Part shown: positions 43,997 to 54,325 of the stretch, one piece after another
Layout of the letters: the number at the start of each line of letters is the position of its first letter
How positions within the stretch are numbered: position 1 is the first letter of the stretch
Assembly (NCBI RefSeq): GCF_003318255.1
Contig: NZ_QOCF01000011.1
Coordinates: 1-54,635 of the forward strand
Reading direction: 5' to 3'
DNA from: Ruegeria sp. A3M17
GTDB lineage: Bacteria; Pseudomonadota; Alphaproteobacteria; Rhodobacterales; Rhodobacteraceae
DNA: 54,635 nt
Translations under genes and position numbers: made by a program
Notes under the pieces: model-generated
Told to the model about the DNA's origin: nothing
The model's database searches: none
The model's input: only the letters and a program-made list of their open reading frames with translations

Positions 43997-46393
43997 ATGA
44001 AATTCACTCTTTCCTGGCTGAAAGACCACCTCGACACCGATGCGTCGGTGGATGAGATTGCAGAGACGCTGACCGATCTTGGACTGGAAGTCGAAGAGAT
44101 CGTGAACCCTGCGGACCGTCTGGCGGGCTTTACGCTGGGCTATGTGAAGCACGCGGAAAAACATCCTGATGCCGACAAGCTGCGTGTTTGCACGGTCGCG
44201 ACCGACGAGGGCGATCTGCAGATCATCTGCGGCGCGCCCAACGCACGCGAAGGTATCACGGTCGTGGTCTGTAAGCCGGGCATGTATATCCCCGGTCTGG
44301 ATCTGACGATCAGCGTGGGCAAGATCCGCGGCGTCGAAAGCTTTGGCATGATGGCCTCGGAACGTGAGCTGGAGCTGTCAGAAGAACATGACGGCATCAT
44401 CGAGCTGCCCTCGGGCGAAGTCGGTGACAAATTCGTCGACTGGTTGGCCCAGAACGAGCCGGCAAAAGTCGATACGATGATCGAGATCGCGATCACGCCG
44501 AACCGCCCTGATGCGCTGGGCGTGGCCGGGATCGCTCGCGATCTGGCTGCACGTGGCGTCGGTACGCTGAAAGAACGCGGCTATACACCGGTGCCGGGTG
44601 AGTTCGAAAGCCCGATCAAGGTGACGATCGACGAGGATACGCTGGACGGTGCGCCGCATTTCACCGGTCGCCTGATCAAAGGGGTCAAAAACGGCCCCAG
44701 CCCGCAATGGCTGCAGGATCAGTTGAAGGCAATTGGCCTGCGTCCGATCTCGGCTTTGGTGGATATCACCAACTACATGACGTTCGACCAGAACCGCCCG
44801 CTGCACGTTTTCGATGCGGACAAGGTGCAGGGTAACCTGCGCGTTCACCGTGCCAAAAGCGGCGAAAAGCTGGTTGCGCTTGACGAGAAAGAATACACCC
44901 TGAAGCCCGGTATGATGGTGATTTCGGACGATAAGGGCCCGGAGTCGATTGCCGGGATTATGGGCGGTGAGGAAACCGGTTGTACCGAGGACACCGTGAA
45001 TGTGTTCCTTGAAAGCGCGTTTTGGGATCATGTGCAGATCGCGTTGGCCGGTCGTGCGCTTAAAATCAACTCGGACGCGCGCTATCGGTTCGAACGTGGC
45101 GTGGACCCTGAATACACGCTGGAAGGGTTAGAACATGCAACGCAGATGATCCTGGATATCTGCGGTGGCGAAGCCTCGAAAGTGGTCGAAGCTGGCAAGG
45201 CACCGGATCACTCGCGCGCCTTCAAGCTGGACGCTGAACGCGTGCAGTCGCTGGTGGGCATGGATATTCCGGAAAGCGAGCAACGCCAGACCCTGACCCG
45301 TTTGGGCTTCCGTCTGGAAGGCGAGATGGCGCGTGTCCCCAGCTGGCGTCCTGATATCATGGGCGAAGCTGATTTGGTGGAAGAGGTCGCGCGTATCGCG
45401 TCCCTGACCAAATTGCAGGGCAAGCCACTGCCGCGTGTGACGGATGGTATCCCCAAGCCGGTAATGACCCCGACGCAGCGGCGTCAGTCGATGGCGCGTC
45501 GCACTTGTGCGGCGCTGGGGTACAATGAATGCGTCAGCTATACGTTCATTGATCAGGCTTCGGCTGCCTTGTTTGGTGGTGGGGATGAAGCGACTCAGTT
45601 GGAAAACCCGATCTCGTCCGAGATGAGCCATATGCGTCCAGATTTGCTGCCCGGTCTGCTGCAGGCCGCCGCCCGCAATCAGGCCCGCGGGTATGCTGAT
45701 GTTGCACTGTTCGAAGTTGGTCCGGTGTTCCATGACGGTGAGCCCGGCGATCAGAAAACCCAGATCACCGGTCTGCTTGTCGGTCGCAACGGCCCCAAGG
45801 ACGTTCACGGTGCCTCGCGCCCGATTGACGTGTTCGATGCCAAAGCGGATGCCGAGGCCGTGCTGACGGCCATTGGTGCACCCGCCAAGGTGCAGGTCCT
45901 GCGCGACGGTGACGCCTGGTGGCATCCGGGTCGTCACGGCAAAATTTGTCTGGGTCCGAAAAAGGTGCTGGGCGTGTTCGGCGAATTGCACCCGCGGGTG
46001 TTGCAGGCGATGGATATCAAAGGCCCGGCGATGGCCTTCACCATCTGGCCGGAAGAGGTGCCTCTGCCGCGTAAATCCGGCGCTACCCGTGCCGCGCTTG
46101 AACTGCGCGATTTGCAGGCGGTCGAGCGTGACTTTGCATTCGTCGTCGACGAAAGCGTCGAGGCGCTGACACTGGTGAACGCCGCAGCCGGCGCCGACAA
46201 GGCGTTGGTCGAGGACGTCCGCGTCTTTGACGAATTCATCGGCGGCAGCCTGGGTGAAGGCAAGAAATCACTGGCCATCACCGTGCGCCTGCAGCCGACG
46301 GATGCGACGCTGAAGGAAAAAGACATCGAAGCGGTGGCCGAAAAGATCATCGCCAAGGTTACCAAGGCAACTGGCGGTACTTTACGCGGTTGA
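43997..46393 (+). CDS. pheT: phenylalanine-tRNA ligase beta subunit
   Basis: 798 residues. An EMAP/tRNA-binding domain (about 40-150, VKHAEKHPDADKLRVCTV) comes first, then B3/B4 editing domain, B5 (DLVEEVARIASL), the catalytic-like core (LLPGLLQAAARNQARG) and a C-terminal FDX-ACB anticodon-binding domain (ERDFAFVVDESVEALTLV). Start at 43997 gives the usual MKFTLSWLKDHL beginning. Separated from pheS by three small genes. Confidence 0.97.
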   Translation: MKFTLSWLKDHLDTDASVDEIAETLTDLGLEVEEIVNPADRLAGFTLGYVKHAEKHPDADKLRVCTVATDEGDLQIICGAPNAREGITVVVCKPGMYIPGLDLTISVGKIRGVESFGMMASERELELSEEHDGIIELPSGEVGDKFVDWLAQNEPAKVDTMIEIAITPNRPDALGVAGIARDLAARGVGTLKERGYTPVPGEFESPIKVTIDEDTLDGAPHFTGRLIKGVKNGPSPQWLQDQLKAIGLRPISALVDITNYMTFDQNRPLHVFDADKVQGNLRVHRAKSGEKLVALDEKEYTLKPGMMVISDDKGPESIAGIMGGEETGCTEDTVNVFLESAFWDHVQIALAGRALKINSDARYRFERGVDPEYTLEGLEHATQMILDICGGEASKVVEAGKAPDHSRAFKLDAERVQSLVGMDIPESEQRQTLTRLGFRLEGEMARVPSWRPDIMGEADLVEEVARIASLTKLQGKPLPRVTDGIPKPVMTPTQRRQSMARRTCAALGYNECVSYTFIDQASAALFGGGDEATQLENPISSEMSHMRPDLLPGLLQAAARNQARGYADVALFEVGPVFHDGEPGDQKTQITGLLVGRNGPKDVHGASRPIDVFDAKADAEAVLTAIGAPAKVQVLRDGDAWWHPGRHGKICLGPKKVLGVFGELHPRVLQAMDIKGPAMAFTIWPEEVPLPRKSGATRAALELRDLQAVERDFAFVVDESVEALTLVNAAAGADKALVEDVRVFDEFIGGSLGEGKKSLAITVRLQPTDATLKEKDIEAVAEKIIAKVTKATGGTLRG

Positions 46394-46400
46394 TTCTTGG

Positions 46401-46440
46401 CCGCCTCCGGCGGGAGTGTTTTTGAAAAGATGAAGGGGCG
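46401..46440. repeat. Rhodobacterales-type intergenic repeat, copy 2, with terminator-like hairpin
   Basis: CCGCC-TCC-GGCGG (46401-46413) forms a short hairpin followed by GAGTGTTTTTGAA and then AGATGAAGGGGCG. It matches the element at 20671-20700 over most of its length. It lies just after pheT and could terminate it. The conserved ATGAAGG end is not needed for a terminator, which suggests an extra role or a spreading element. Confidence 0.55.
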
Positions 46441-46474
46441 GTCGCGCCCTTTCTGTTATTGCGGAGGACGAAAG

Positions 46475-46921
46475 ATGCTGAACGTTTACCTATCTGGCGA
46501 AATCCACACCGACTGGCGGGAACAGATCATTGAGGGTGCTCAGGGTCTGGATATCACTTTCAACAGCCCCGTCACCGATCACGCGGCCAGCGACGATTGC
46601 GGTGTGGCCATTCTGGGGGCCGAGCCGAACAAGTATTGGCATGACCACAAGGGCGCGATGGTCAACGCGATCCGCACCCGCAAGGGTATTGCGGATGCCG
46701 ATGTGGTCGTGGTCCGGTTCGGCGAGAAGTACAAACAGTGGAATGCGGCCTTTGATGCGGGCTACGCTGCGGCTTTGGGCAAGTCTTTGATCGTGCTACA
46801 CGGCGCTGACCACCAGCACGCGCTGAAAGAAGTGGACGCAGCGGCGCTGGCTGTGGCCGAGCACCCGGGCCAAGTGGTTGATGTGCTGCGCTATGTTCTG
46901 ACGGGCGCCCTGCCAAAATAG
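46475..46921 (+). CDS. YtoQ-family protein
   Basis: 148 residues, alpha/beta: MLNVYLSGEIHTDWREQII, HAASDDCGVAILG, NAIRTRKGIADADVVVVRFGEKYKQWNAAFDAGYAAALGKSLI (family features listed as pieces). The layout is related to nucleoside 2-deoxyribosyltransferases, but the biochemical role of YtoQ is unknown. Start fixed by GGAGGA 8 bases upstream of ATG 46475. Confidence 0.88.
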   Translation: MLNVYLSGEIHTDWREQIIEGAQGLDITFNSPVTDHAASDDCGVAILGAEPNKYWHDHKGAMVNAIRTRKGIADADVVVVRFGEKYKQWNAAFDAGYAAALGKSLIVLHGADHQHALKEVDAAALAVAEHPGQVVDVLRYVLTGALPK

Positions 46922-46994
46922 CTCACGCTACGTTTTGCTTGCCTGATTTCAGGGCGCTTTCTACCGTCTGATAGGGCAGTAGGGGAGAGCAGCC

Positions 46995-48602
46995 ATGGAA
47001 TTCGATTATGTCATCGTAGGCGGCGGGTCCGCTGGTTGTGTGATGGCCGCGCGGCTGAGCGAACAACCAGACACAAGCGTTTGCCTGATCGAAGCGGGCG
47101 GGGCGGGTGAGGATCTGGTGATCCGGGCTCCGGCCCTGGTGGCGGCCATGGTTTCGGGGCGACCCAAGCTGAACAATTGGGCTTTTCAAACGGTGCGCCA
47201 ACCCGGGTTGAATGGTCGGAAAGGGTTCCAGCCACGCGGCAAAGCGCTGGGGGGCTCATCGGCGATCAACGCGATGCTTTATGTGCGTGGTCATCCCAGC
47301 GACTATGATGAATGGGCGGATTTGGGGTGCGAAGGTTGGGACTGGAAGAGTGCCCTGCCTTACTTCCGCAAGGCCGAGGGCAATGCGCGCGGTGCGGATG
47401 ATCTCCATGGCGGTGACGGTCCCTTGCGCGTGTCGGACCAGTCTGAGCCGCGTGCCATCTCTCATGCGTTTGTCGAGGCCTGCGGCCAGCAACAAATTCG
47501 CGAGACAAAGGATTTCAACGGGCCAGAGCAGGAAGGCGCAGGCCTGTATCAGGTCACGCAGTTCCACGACGGGGCGCATAAGGGTGAACGTTGCTCGGCA
47601 GCTGCGGCCTATTTGCGGGGCGTCAAGACGCGACCGAACCTGACAATCATGACAGGGGCAGAAGCCCAGAAGATCCTTTTTGACAAAAAAAGCGCGGCTG
47701 GCGTGTTGCTGCGTCAAAAAGGCAAAGAAGTCGAAATTCGCGCCCGCCGGGAAGTCATCCTTTCGGGGGGTGCTTTTGGTTCGCCACAATTGCTGATGTT
47801 GTCCGGTATCGGGCCCGAAGACGAGTTGAAACAGCACGGTATTCCTGTTTTGCACGACTTGCCCGGCGTTGGTCAGAATCTGCAGGACCATCTAGACTAT
47901 GTCCTCAGCTATCATTCGAAACGTAAGGATGTCATCGGGCTGACCCCGGGCGGGTTGTGGAACCTGGCTAAGGCGGGGTTGGACTGGCGCCGCACCGGAG
48001 AGGGGCTGTTTGCGACCCCCTTTGCCGAAGGCGGCGCGTTCTTCAAATCCGATCCATCCGTTGCCAAACCGGATCTTCAACTGCACTTTGTTGTCGGAAT
48101 CGTTGATGACCACATGCGCAAGATTCACTTGCCGCACGGGTATTCGTGCCATGTCTGTGTGTTGCGCCCGTTCAGCAGGGGCAGCGTTGGGATAACCTCG
48201 GACCGGGCCGGAGAGCCGCCGCGTATTGATCCGGCTTATCTCAGTGATGACCGCGATCTGGATCTGTTGAAGCGCGGGGCACGTATCATGGAATCAATTC
48301 TCGAATCCGAACCGCTGGAACCCTGGCGCAAAAAGCGGCTCTATGCCCATGACGGCAGTGATCAGGCCTTGGAGGCTGATATCCGCAGCCGTGCCGACAC
48401 GATTTATCACCCGGTGGGCACCTGCAAGATGGGTGTCGACGATATGGCCGTTGTCGATACCGAAGGCCGGGTTCATGGGGTCGAGGGGCTGCGGGTGGTG
48501 GACGCATCAGTCATGCCGACTCTGGTCGGCGGAAATACCAATGCGCCCACTATCATGATTGCCGAAAAAATCGCCGAAGCAATCAGTCTCGGGGCGGCGT
48601 AA
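46995..48602 (+). CDS. GMC-family oxidoreductase (choline/alcohol dehydrogenase-like)
   Basis: A 535-residue FAD enzyme. FAD-binding [16 protein letters not shown] is at the N terminus, GMC signature 1 is [19 protein letters not shown], signature 2 is [16 protein letters not shown], and the catalytic His lies in HPVGTCKMG near the C terminus. It could be choline dehydrogenase (BetA) or an AlkJ-type alcohol dehydrogenase. The absence of betB/betI argues against a simple choline operon. GGGGAG ribosome site before ATG 46995. Overlaps the convergent GST gene by 20 bases. Confidence 0.9.
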   Translation: MEFDYVIVGGGSAGCVMAARLSEQPDTSVCLIEAGGAGEDLVIRAPALVAAMVSGRPKLNNWAFQTVRQPGLNGRKGFQPRGKALGGSSAINAMLYVRGHPSDYDEWADLGCEGWDWKSALPYFRKAEGNARGADDLHGGDGPLRVSDQSEPRAISHAFVEACGQQQIRETKDFNGPEQEGAGLYQVTQFHDGAHKGERCSAAAAYLRGVKTRPNLTIMTGAEAQKILFDKKSAAGVLLRQKGKEVEIRARREVILSGGAFGSPQLLMLSGIGPEDELKQHGIPVLHDLPGVGQNLQDHLDYVLSYHSKRKDVIGLTPGGLWNLAKAGLDWRRTGEGLFATPFAEGGAFFKSDPSVAKPDLQLHFVVGIVDDHMRKIHLPHGYSCHVCVLRPFSRGSVGITSDRAGEPPRIDPAYLSDDRDLDLLKRGARIMESILESEPLEPWRKKRLYAHDGSDQALEADIRSRADTIYHPVGTCKMGVDDMAVVDTEGRVHGVEGLRVVDASVMPTLVGGNTNAPTIMIAEKIAEAISLGAA

Positions 48603-49281
48603 TCAGGCCTTTTTGCACCGCGGGTCGTTCCAGGAACCGGTCGAGATAGGCCACCAGATTGGCGTGGTCTTCCCAGCCGACAAGATTGTGGGCATTGTAG
48701 AATTCGAGCCCGCGCAACCACGGCGCGATAGCAATATCGGCAATCGAATAGTCTCCGGCAATCCAATCCTGACCTTCAAGCTGTTGGTTCAGAACATTCA
48801 ACAGTCTCTTGGCCTCGTTCACGTAGCGTTCGCGCGGGCGGGGGTCTTCGATCTCGCTGCCTGCGAATTTGTGAAAATAGCCCAGTTGCCCGAACATCGG
48901 ACCGATGCCACCCATCTGGAACATCACCCATTGGATCACGCGATATTTGTCGGCTTTGGTCTGACCGAGAAACTTGCCGCTTTTCTCGGCGAGATATATC
49001 AGGATCGCTCCGCTTTCGAACAGACCAATGGGCTCTCCGTCCGGACCATTCGGGTCGATGATCGCCGGGATTTTGTTGTTGGGGTTCAACGACAGGAACT
49101 CGGGGCTTTTGACATCCGAGTCTGAAAGAGTAACCCGATGGGGTTCATAAGGCAGACCGGTTTCTTCCAGCATGATCGACGCTTTGACACCGTTCGGCGT
49201 GGGGAAAGAATAGAGCTGAATCCTGTCGGGAAACTGCGCGGGCCAGCGGGCCGTGATCGGGTGAGAGGCGGTGTCCAGCAT
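48583..49281 (-). CDS. glutathione S-transferase (nu-class, YfcG/Ure2-like)
   Basis: 232 residues. Thioredoxin-like N-terminal domain: [26 protein letters not shown] (the TPN active-site region seen in YfcG, where Thr/Asn replace Tyr/Ser/Cys), [12 protein letters not shown] and [18 protein letters not shown]. The helical C-terminal domain includes [17 protein letters not shown]. YfcG-type enzymes reduce disulfides with glutathione. Convergent with the GMC gene, overlapping its last codons. Confidence 0.92.
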   Translation of the reverse strand: MLDTASHPITARWPAQFPDRIQLYSFPTPNGVKASIMLEETGLPYEPHRVTLSDSDVKSPEFLSLNPNNKIPAIIDPNGPDGEPIGLFESGAILIYLAEKSGKFLGQTKADKYRVIQWVMFQMGGIGPMFGQLGYFHKFAGSEIEDPRPRERYVNEAKRLLNVLNQQLEGQDWIAGDYSIADIAIAPWLRGLEFYNAHNLVGWEDHANLVAYLDRFLERPAVQKGLITPPRD

Positions 49282-49498
49282 GGGGGGCTCCTGTCATGGG
49301 TTGCCTGCAATAGGTAGGTACAATTGCCCAGTCTTGCCAGTATCCAGGTCGTGCATACAAGGTCAGGGGCTGTGTACGTGAGAACAACGGGGAAAACCTG
49401 CGTATCTCACACCTAGACCGAAGCGCCTTTATGGCCCACTATTCCGCCAACCCCGCGCTGAGAGACGCGGGTTTGCCGTGAATCGAAAGGAGATGCGC

Positions 49499-50305
49499 GT
49501 GGATGAGGTCGTAACACAGGTGGGTGCATTTGCCCCGCTGATCATAAGCGCGGTCAAAGCGCTGGTCGTACTGATCCTTGGATGGATCATAGCTGGTGCC
49601 ATTGCCGGTGTAGTCCGGCGTCGGATCAATGCGACGCCGAATATTGATCAGACACTTGGGAATTTCGTCGCCAGTCTGGTGAAGTGGGTCATATTGGCCA
49701 TGGTACTGGTTGCTGTGTTGGGCATCTTTGGCATTCAGGCGACAAGCATCGTCGCCATTCTGGGTGCTGCCTCTCTGGCCATCGGTTTGGCCCTTCAGGG
49801 AACGCTGAGCGATCTTGCGGCAGGCGTTATGCTGGTCGTCTTCCGCCCCTACAAGCTGGGTCAGTATGTCGATATCGGTGGCACCGCAGGCACAGTTAAG
49901 GATCTGAACCTGTTCACGACCGAACTGGTGACGCCGGATAACGTTCAGATCATCGTTCCGAACGGGCAATCCTGGGGATCGATCATCACGAACTACTCGG
50001 CGCATGACACGCGGCGTGTCGATCTGGTGTTTGGCATTGATTACGGTGACAGCGCTGATGAGGCGATGAAGATCATTCTGGATGTGGCAAAGGCCGATGA
50101 CCGTATCCACAGTGATCCGGAACCTTGGGTGCGTGTGACAAATCTGGGTGACAGCTCGGTCGATTTGACGGCGCGCCTGTGGTGCGCGGCCGTGGACTAT
50201 TGGGATGTGAAGTTCGACCTGACCAAATCCGTTAAGGAAGCGTTTGACGCCAAAGGTGTTTCGATTCCCTACCCGCATTCGGTGGAAATTCACAAAGAAG
50301 GGTAA
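49499..50305 (+). CDS. small mechanosensitive channel (MscS family)
   Basis: About 268 residues, the basic three-helix MscS type: TM1 (IISAVKALVVLILGWII), TM2, TM3 pore helix with Gly/Ala pattern (VAILGAASLAIGLALQGTLSDLAAGVMLV), beta domain (FRPYKLGQYVDIGGTAGTV, VPNGQSWG) and alpha-beta cytoplasmic end. GTG 49499 has AGGAG at ideal distance; ATG 49493 directly abuts that site and is less likely. A hairpin at 49452-49471 lies in its leader. A strong terminator follows. Confidence 0.92.
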   Translation: MDEVVTQVGAFAPLIISAVKALVVLILGWIIAGAIAGVVRRRINATPNIDQTLGNFVASLVKWVILAMVLVAVLGIFGIQATSIVAILGAASLAIGLALQGTLSDLAAGVMLVVFRPYKLGQYVDIGGTAGTVKDLNLFTTELVTPDNVQIIVPNGQSWGSIITNYSAHDTRRVDLVFGIDYGDSADEAMKIILDVAKADDRIHSDPEPWVRVTNLGDSSVDLTARLWCAAVDYWDVKFDLTKSVKEAFDAKGVSIPYPHSVEIHKEG

Positions 50306-50358
50306 AACTCCCGCCCGTCGCGCGGGCATTGGAAATGGCCTCCTCCGGTTGGGCCCGG

Positions 50359-50387
50359 CGCCGCGCTTTTAGCGCGGCGTTTTTTTT
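50359..50387 (+). terminator. rho-independent terminator of the mscS gene
   Basis: CGCCGCGCT (50359-50367) pairs with AGCGCGGCG (50371-50379) over a 3-base loop, followed by eight T. A textbook intrinsic terminator for the plus strand. Confidence 0.9.
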
Positions 50388-50410
50388 GTTGGTGCAAAAG
50401 TCGTTCGATC

Positions 50411-50442
50411 AAAAGAAAAGCGGCGCGCCAAAGGCGCGCCGC
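50411..50442 (-). terminator. rho-independent terminator of the ald gene
   Basis: GCGGCGCGCC and GGCGCGCCGC (50420-50429, 50433-50442) form a perfect 10-bp stem with loop AAA. On the minus strand it is followed by TTTTCTTTT. It lies back-to-back with the mscS terminator. An additional small hairpin at 50463-50478 lies nearer to the ald stop. Confidence 0.85.
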
Positions 50443-50499
50443 CATGCCCAACGCTGCAAAGCAGCCGCTTCAGCGGCTACTTTCAGGGGCGGGAGTGCT

Positions 50500-51618
<1,119 letters not shown>

Positions 51619-51654
51619 TTCTCGCTCCTCCATTCATAAACTGCCCAAATTATG

Positions 51655-51742
51655 TGCAATTCGGGATGCAATTTCTGTGAAACTCTGCCTGTCATTTGGG
51701 TTTTCTTTGCGAGAATCTTCGGTATTATTGGAATTTATTGCA
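51655..51742. promoter_or_regulatory. candidate Lrp-type operator region between ald and its regulator
   Basis: TGCAATT occurs at 51655-51661 and 51667-51673 (12 bases apart, about one helical turn), and an inverted AATTTATTGCA ends at 51742. Multiple phased half-sites are what Lrp/AsnC octamers bind. Position in the 138-base divergent gap fits control of both genes. Confidence 0.35.
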
Positions 51743-51756
51743 AAGGACTTGCGCGT

Positions 51757-52215
51757 ATGAGCCTCGATACGACTGATAGAAAGATTCTGGCCGCCCTGCA
51801 GCGAAACGGCAGGATGTCGAATGCCGAGCTGTCAGATCAGGTGAATCTGTCGCCGTCGGCGTGTCATCGGCGTGTCCAACGGCTTGAGGCCGAAGGGTAC
51901 ATTCGAAACTATGTGGCGTTGCTGGATGCACGCAAGATGAACGTCCCGACCACCGTGTTTGTCGAGATCACGTTGCAGGGCCAGGCCGAAGAGCTTTTGG
52001 ACGCGTTCGAAAAAGCGGTGGCGCGCATTCCGGATGTGCTGGAGTGTCATCTTATGGCGGGGACGGCGGACTATATTCTGAAGGTTGTCGCCGAGAACAC
52101 CGAGGATTTTGCCCGAATTCACCGTCAGTACCTGTCGCGTTTGCCCGGCGTGGCGCAAATGCAAAGCTCATTTGCGTTGCGCACTGTGTTCAAGACGACG
52201 GCCTTGCCGGTGTGA
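51757..52215 (+). CDS. Lrp/AsnC-family transcriptional regulator (likely controls ald)
   Basis: 152 residues. N-terminal HTH (LDTTDRKILAALQRNGRMSNAELSDQVNLSPSACHRRVQRLEAEG region, 2-47) and C-terminal RAM effector domain (FVEITLQGQAEELLDAFEKAV, VLECHLMAGTADYILKVV). Probably senses alanine and activates ald (AldR-type, inference from the divergent layout). Start at 51757 with AGGA upstream. Confidence 0.92.
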   Translation: MSLDTTDRKILAALQRNGRMSNAELSDQVNLSPSACHRRVQRLEAEGYIRNYVALLDARKMNVPTTVFVEITLQGQAEELLDAFEKAVARIPDVLECHLMAGTADYILKVVAENTEDFARIHRQYLSRLPGVAQMQSSFALRTVFKTTALPV

Positions 52216-52218
52216 CTG

Positions 52219-53058
52219 TCAGGCTGGGGTCGGGTAGGTGAACAGGATCAGATGCACGGCATTGAAGCCGAAATGCATCATAACGGGCACCCACAACCGA
52301 CCGGTCGCATAAAATCCCAAGCCACAGGCCGCACCAAGAATCGCGGCATAAGCGACCAGGGCCGGACCCCCGGCAAAATGTGCCAGACCAAAGAGAAGGC
52401 TGGCCAGAGATACGCCAAGCGCTGCACCAAGTTTGGAAGCAATAAGCGACTGCAGGTACCCGCGGAAAAAAGCCTCTTCCGTCAGGCAGGTCAGAAACAG
52501 ATTCGACAATGCAAAAATCAGCCACCAGGGCGGCAGGCCGAGCTCTGGCCGGATGGCCTGCACGGCCAGCCCAACGGCGAAGAGGGCGGGCAAGGTCGCA
52601 AGGCCCACCAGAAGCAGAGTTCTCCGGACAGGTCTCGCTGATTTGGTCATTCCCGGCCAGGCCAGCAGAACCGCGAACAGCACCATTGGCTTGTCCAGGT
52701 TCAAGTACATGGAAAACGCCGAACTGTCCGGCCCGGCGTAGACCCGGTCCAGCACCAGCAGGTTTTGAAATCCGGGCACCAGATGCGCGCCCAATGCAAG
52801 ACACCAGCCGATCAACATGACGTGGCCAACCGCCGCGCCGGTACCCGTGAGATGGTTCAGGGTCGAAGCACCCAGCAATCCGGCTGCAACAATTCCAATA
52901 GCCAAAGGCGTGACCAGCCCCAGGACGAGGGCGGCAAGACCAAACACCAACAGCAGCGTCAGGCCAAGTTGCCGCCGGCCCGAGGCCGCACTGACCATGC
53001 CGGCGGTTAGTATGAACCAGGGCCATATCAATGGCAGAAGGGATACAAAATGCGCCAC
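52219..53058 (-). CDS. CPBP-family intramembrane metalloprotease
   Basis: A 279-residue polytopic protein with about eight hydrophobic segments. The glutamate motif EEAFFRGYLQS (about 195-205), FGLAHFAGG (His motif) and HFGFNAVH (third motif) are complete, so it should be an active CAAX-type prenyl or membrane protease. Convergent with the Lrp-type gene, 3 bases between stops. Substrate unknown. Confidence 0.9.
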   Translation of the reverse strand: MAHFVSLLPLIWPWFILTAGMVSAASGRRQLGLTLLLVFGLAALVLGLVTPLAIGIVAAGLLGASTLNHLTGTGAAVGHVMLIGWCLALGAHLVPGFQNLLVLDRVYAGPDSSAFSMYLNLDKPMVLFAVLLAWPGMTKSARPVRRTLLLVGLATLPALFAVGLAVQAIRPELGLPPWWLIFALSNLFLTCLTEEAFFRGYLQSLIASKLGAALGVSLASLLFGLAHFAGGPALVAYAAILGAACGLGFYATGRLWVPVMMHFGFNAVHLILFTYPTPA

Positions 53059-53347
53059 GGCTCTCTCATGTATTCAGGTGCGTATTGATGCCGTCGGACA
53101 ACCCCAAATGGCAAGGCCGTGCAAGGGTCAGCCTGTGCTTAACGGCTGGCGTTGCGTCAAATCAGACGCTTGTATCTAGGCGCAGGTCGGTTCAATTATA
53201 GGAATGACCGAACGTCTGCCTGTTTTACGGCCCCGCACCAACTTGAAATTGAACCGGCGCGGAGCGTTCATCAATTATTTCTGATGACATCAGGCGGTCA
53301 CACTCTCTGGGTATGGTCGGAACCCGTTGACTGATAAGGAGCAGATC
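53059..53347. other. divergent intergenic region between the CPBP protease gene and ppk2
   Basis: 289 bases without an open frame of coding quality. Must hold promoters for both flanking genes. I see no phosphate (Pho) box-like direct repeats that would be expected for a phosphate-starvation promoter, and no strong hairpin. Confidence 0.5.
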
Positions 53348-54265
53348 TTGGCTTACCAAAACAATGATGCCCCAAAAGACTGGCTGGAAGCCGAGCTCGA
53401 AGACACGCTGGATGAAGATCTCGAAATCGAATTCAGCGAGCCGATGCTGTCGATGGAAGTTCGTAAGATCTATAAGGAACAGCATCCTGACATGCTGGAC
53501 CGCAAGGTCTATTTCCAGAACCTGCTGCGATTGCAGGCCGAACTGATCAGGGTTCAGGATTGGGTTCAACACACGGGCGCCAAAGTGTGCATCCTGTTCG
53601 AAGGTCGCGACAGTGCCGGTAAAGGGGGGGTAATCAAGCGGATTACCCAGCGCCTGAACCCGCGCGTTGCGCGTGTGGTCGCGTTGCCCGCGCCTAGTCG
53701 CAGGGAACAAAGCCAATGGTATTTCCAACGCTACGTGCCGCATCTGCCCGCGGCTGGCGAAATCGTTTTGTTCGATCGGTCCTGGTACAACCGTGCGGGC
53801 GTCGAACGGGTCATGGGTTTTGCCAGTGAAGATCAGGTCAAACAGTTCTTTCAAGACGTTCCCGAATTCGAACGGATGCTGGTCCGGTCGGGGATCATCC
53901 TGCTGAAATACTGGTTCTCGATCACCGACGAAGAACAGCAGTTGCGATTCCTGATGCGCATTCACGATCCGATGAAGCAGTGGAAGCTGTCGCCGATGGA
54001 TCTGGAATCGCGCATTCGGTGGGAATCCTACACCAAGGCCAAAGAGGACATGTTGTTCCGCACGAACATTCCCGAAGCGCCCTGGTACATCGTCGAAGGC
54101 AACGACAAAAAGCGCGAACGCCTGAATTGTATCGAACACCTGCTGACCAAGATCCCGTATTCGGATGTGCCGCAGGAAAAGGTCGATCTGCCGGATCGAA
54201 AGTATAACCCGGAATATGAACGCCGGATTTTGCCAGACGATCTGTATGTTCCAAAGGTCTATTGA
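53348..54265 (+). CDS. ppk2: polyphosphate kinase 2
   Basis: 305 residues; transfers phosphate between polyphosphate and nucleotides. Walker A CILFEGRDSAGKGGVI (about 89-104), lid region PSRREQSQWYFQRYVPHLP and Walker B IVLFDRSWYNRAGVERVMGF are all present. A single PPK2 domain (class I type) that can make GTP or ATP. The start is TTG 53348: AAGGAG lies 6 bases upstream. An upstream in-frame TTG at 53327 would place that site inside the gene. Confidence 0.94.
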   Translation: MAYQNNDAPKDWLEAELEDTLDEDLEIEFSEPMLSMEVRKIYKEQHPDMLDRKVYFQNLLRLQAELIRVQDWVQHTGAKVCILFEGRDSAGKGGVIKRITQRLNPRVARVVALPAPSRREQSQWYFQRYVPHLPAAGEIVLFDRSWYNRAGVERVMGFASEDQVKQFFQDVPEFERMLVRSGIILLKYWFSITDEEQQLRFLMRIHDPMKQWKLSPMDLESRIRWESYTKAKEDMLFRTNIPEAPWYIVEGNDKKRERLNCIEHLLTKIPYSDVPQEKVDLPDRKYNPEYERRILPDDLYVPKVY

Positions 54266-54284
54266 ACTATTGAAGTAGAAATTA

Positions 54285-54314
54285 GTGCGAGGCAGGTTCG
54301 CCCCCGCCTCGCAC
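54285..54314. terminator. hairpin between ppk2 and the acidic-protein gene
   Basis: GTGCGAGGC (54285-54293) pairs with GCCTCGCAC (54306-54314), a perfect 9-bp stem between two convergent genes. No T-run follows in either direction. Confidence 0.55.
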
Positions 54315-54325
54315 CGTGGTATCCG

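Noticed and set aside
46995..48602. Naming the GMC oxidoreductase betA
   Set aside because: The GMC family is broad and no betB, betI or choline transporter is adjacent.
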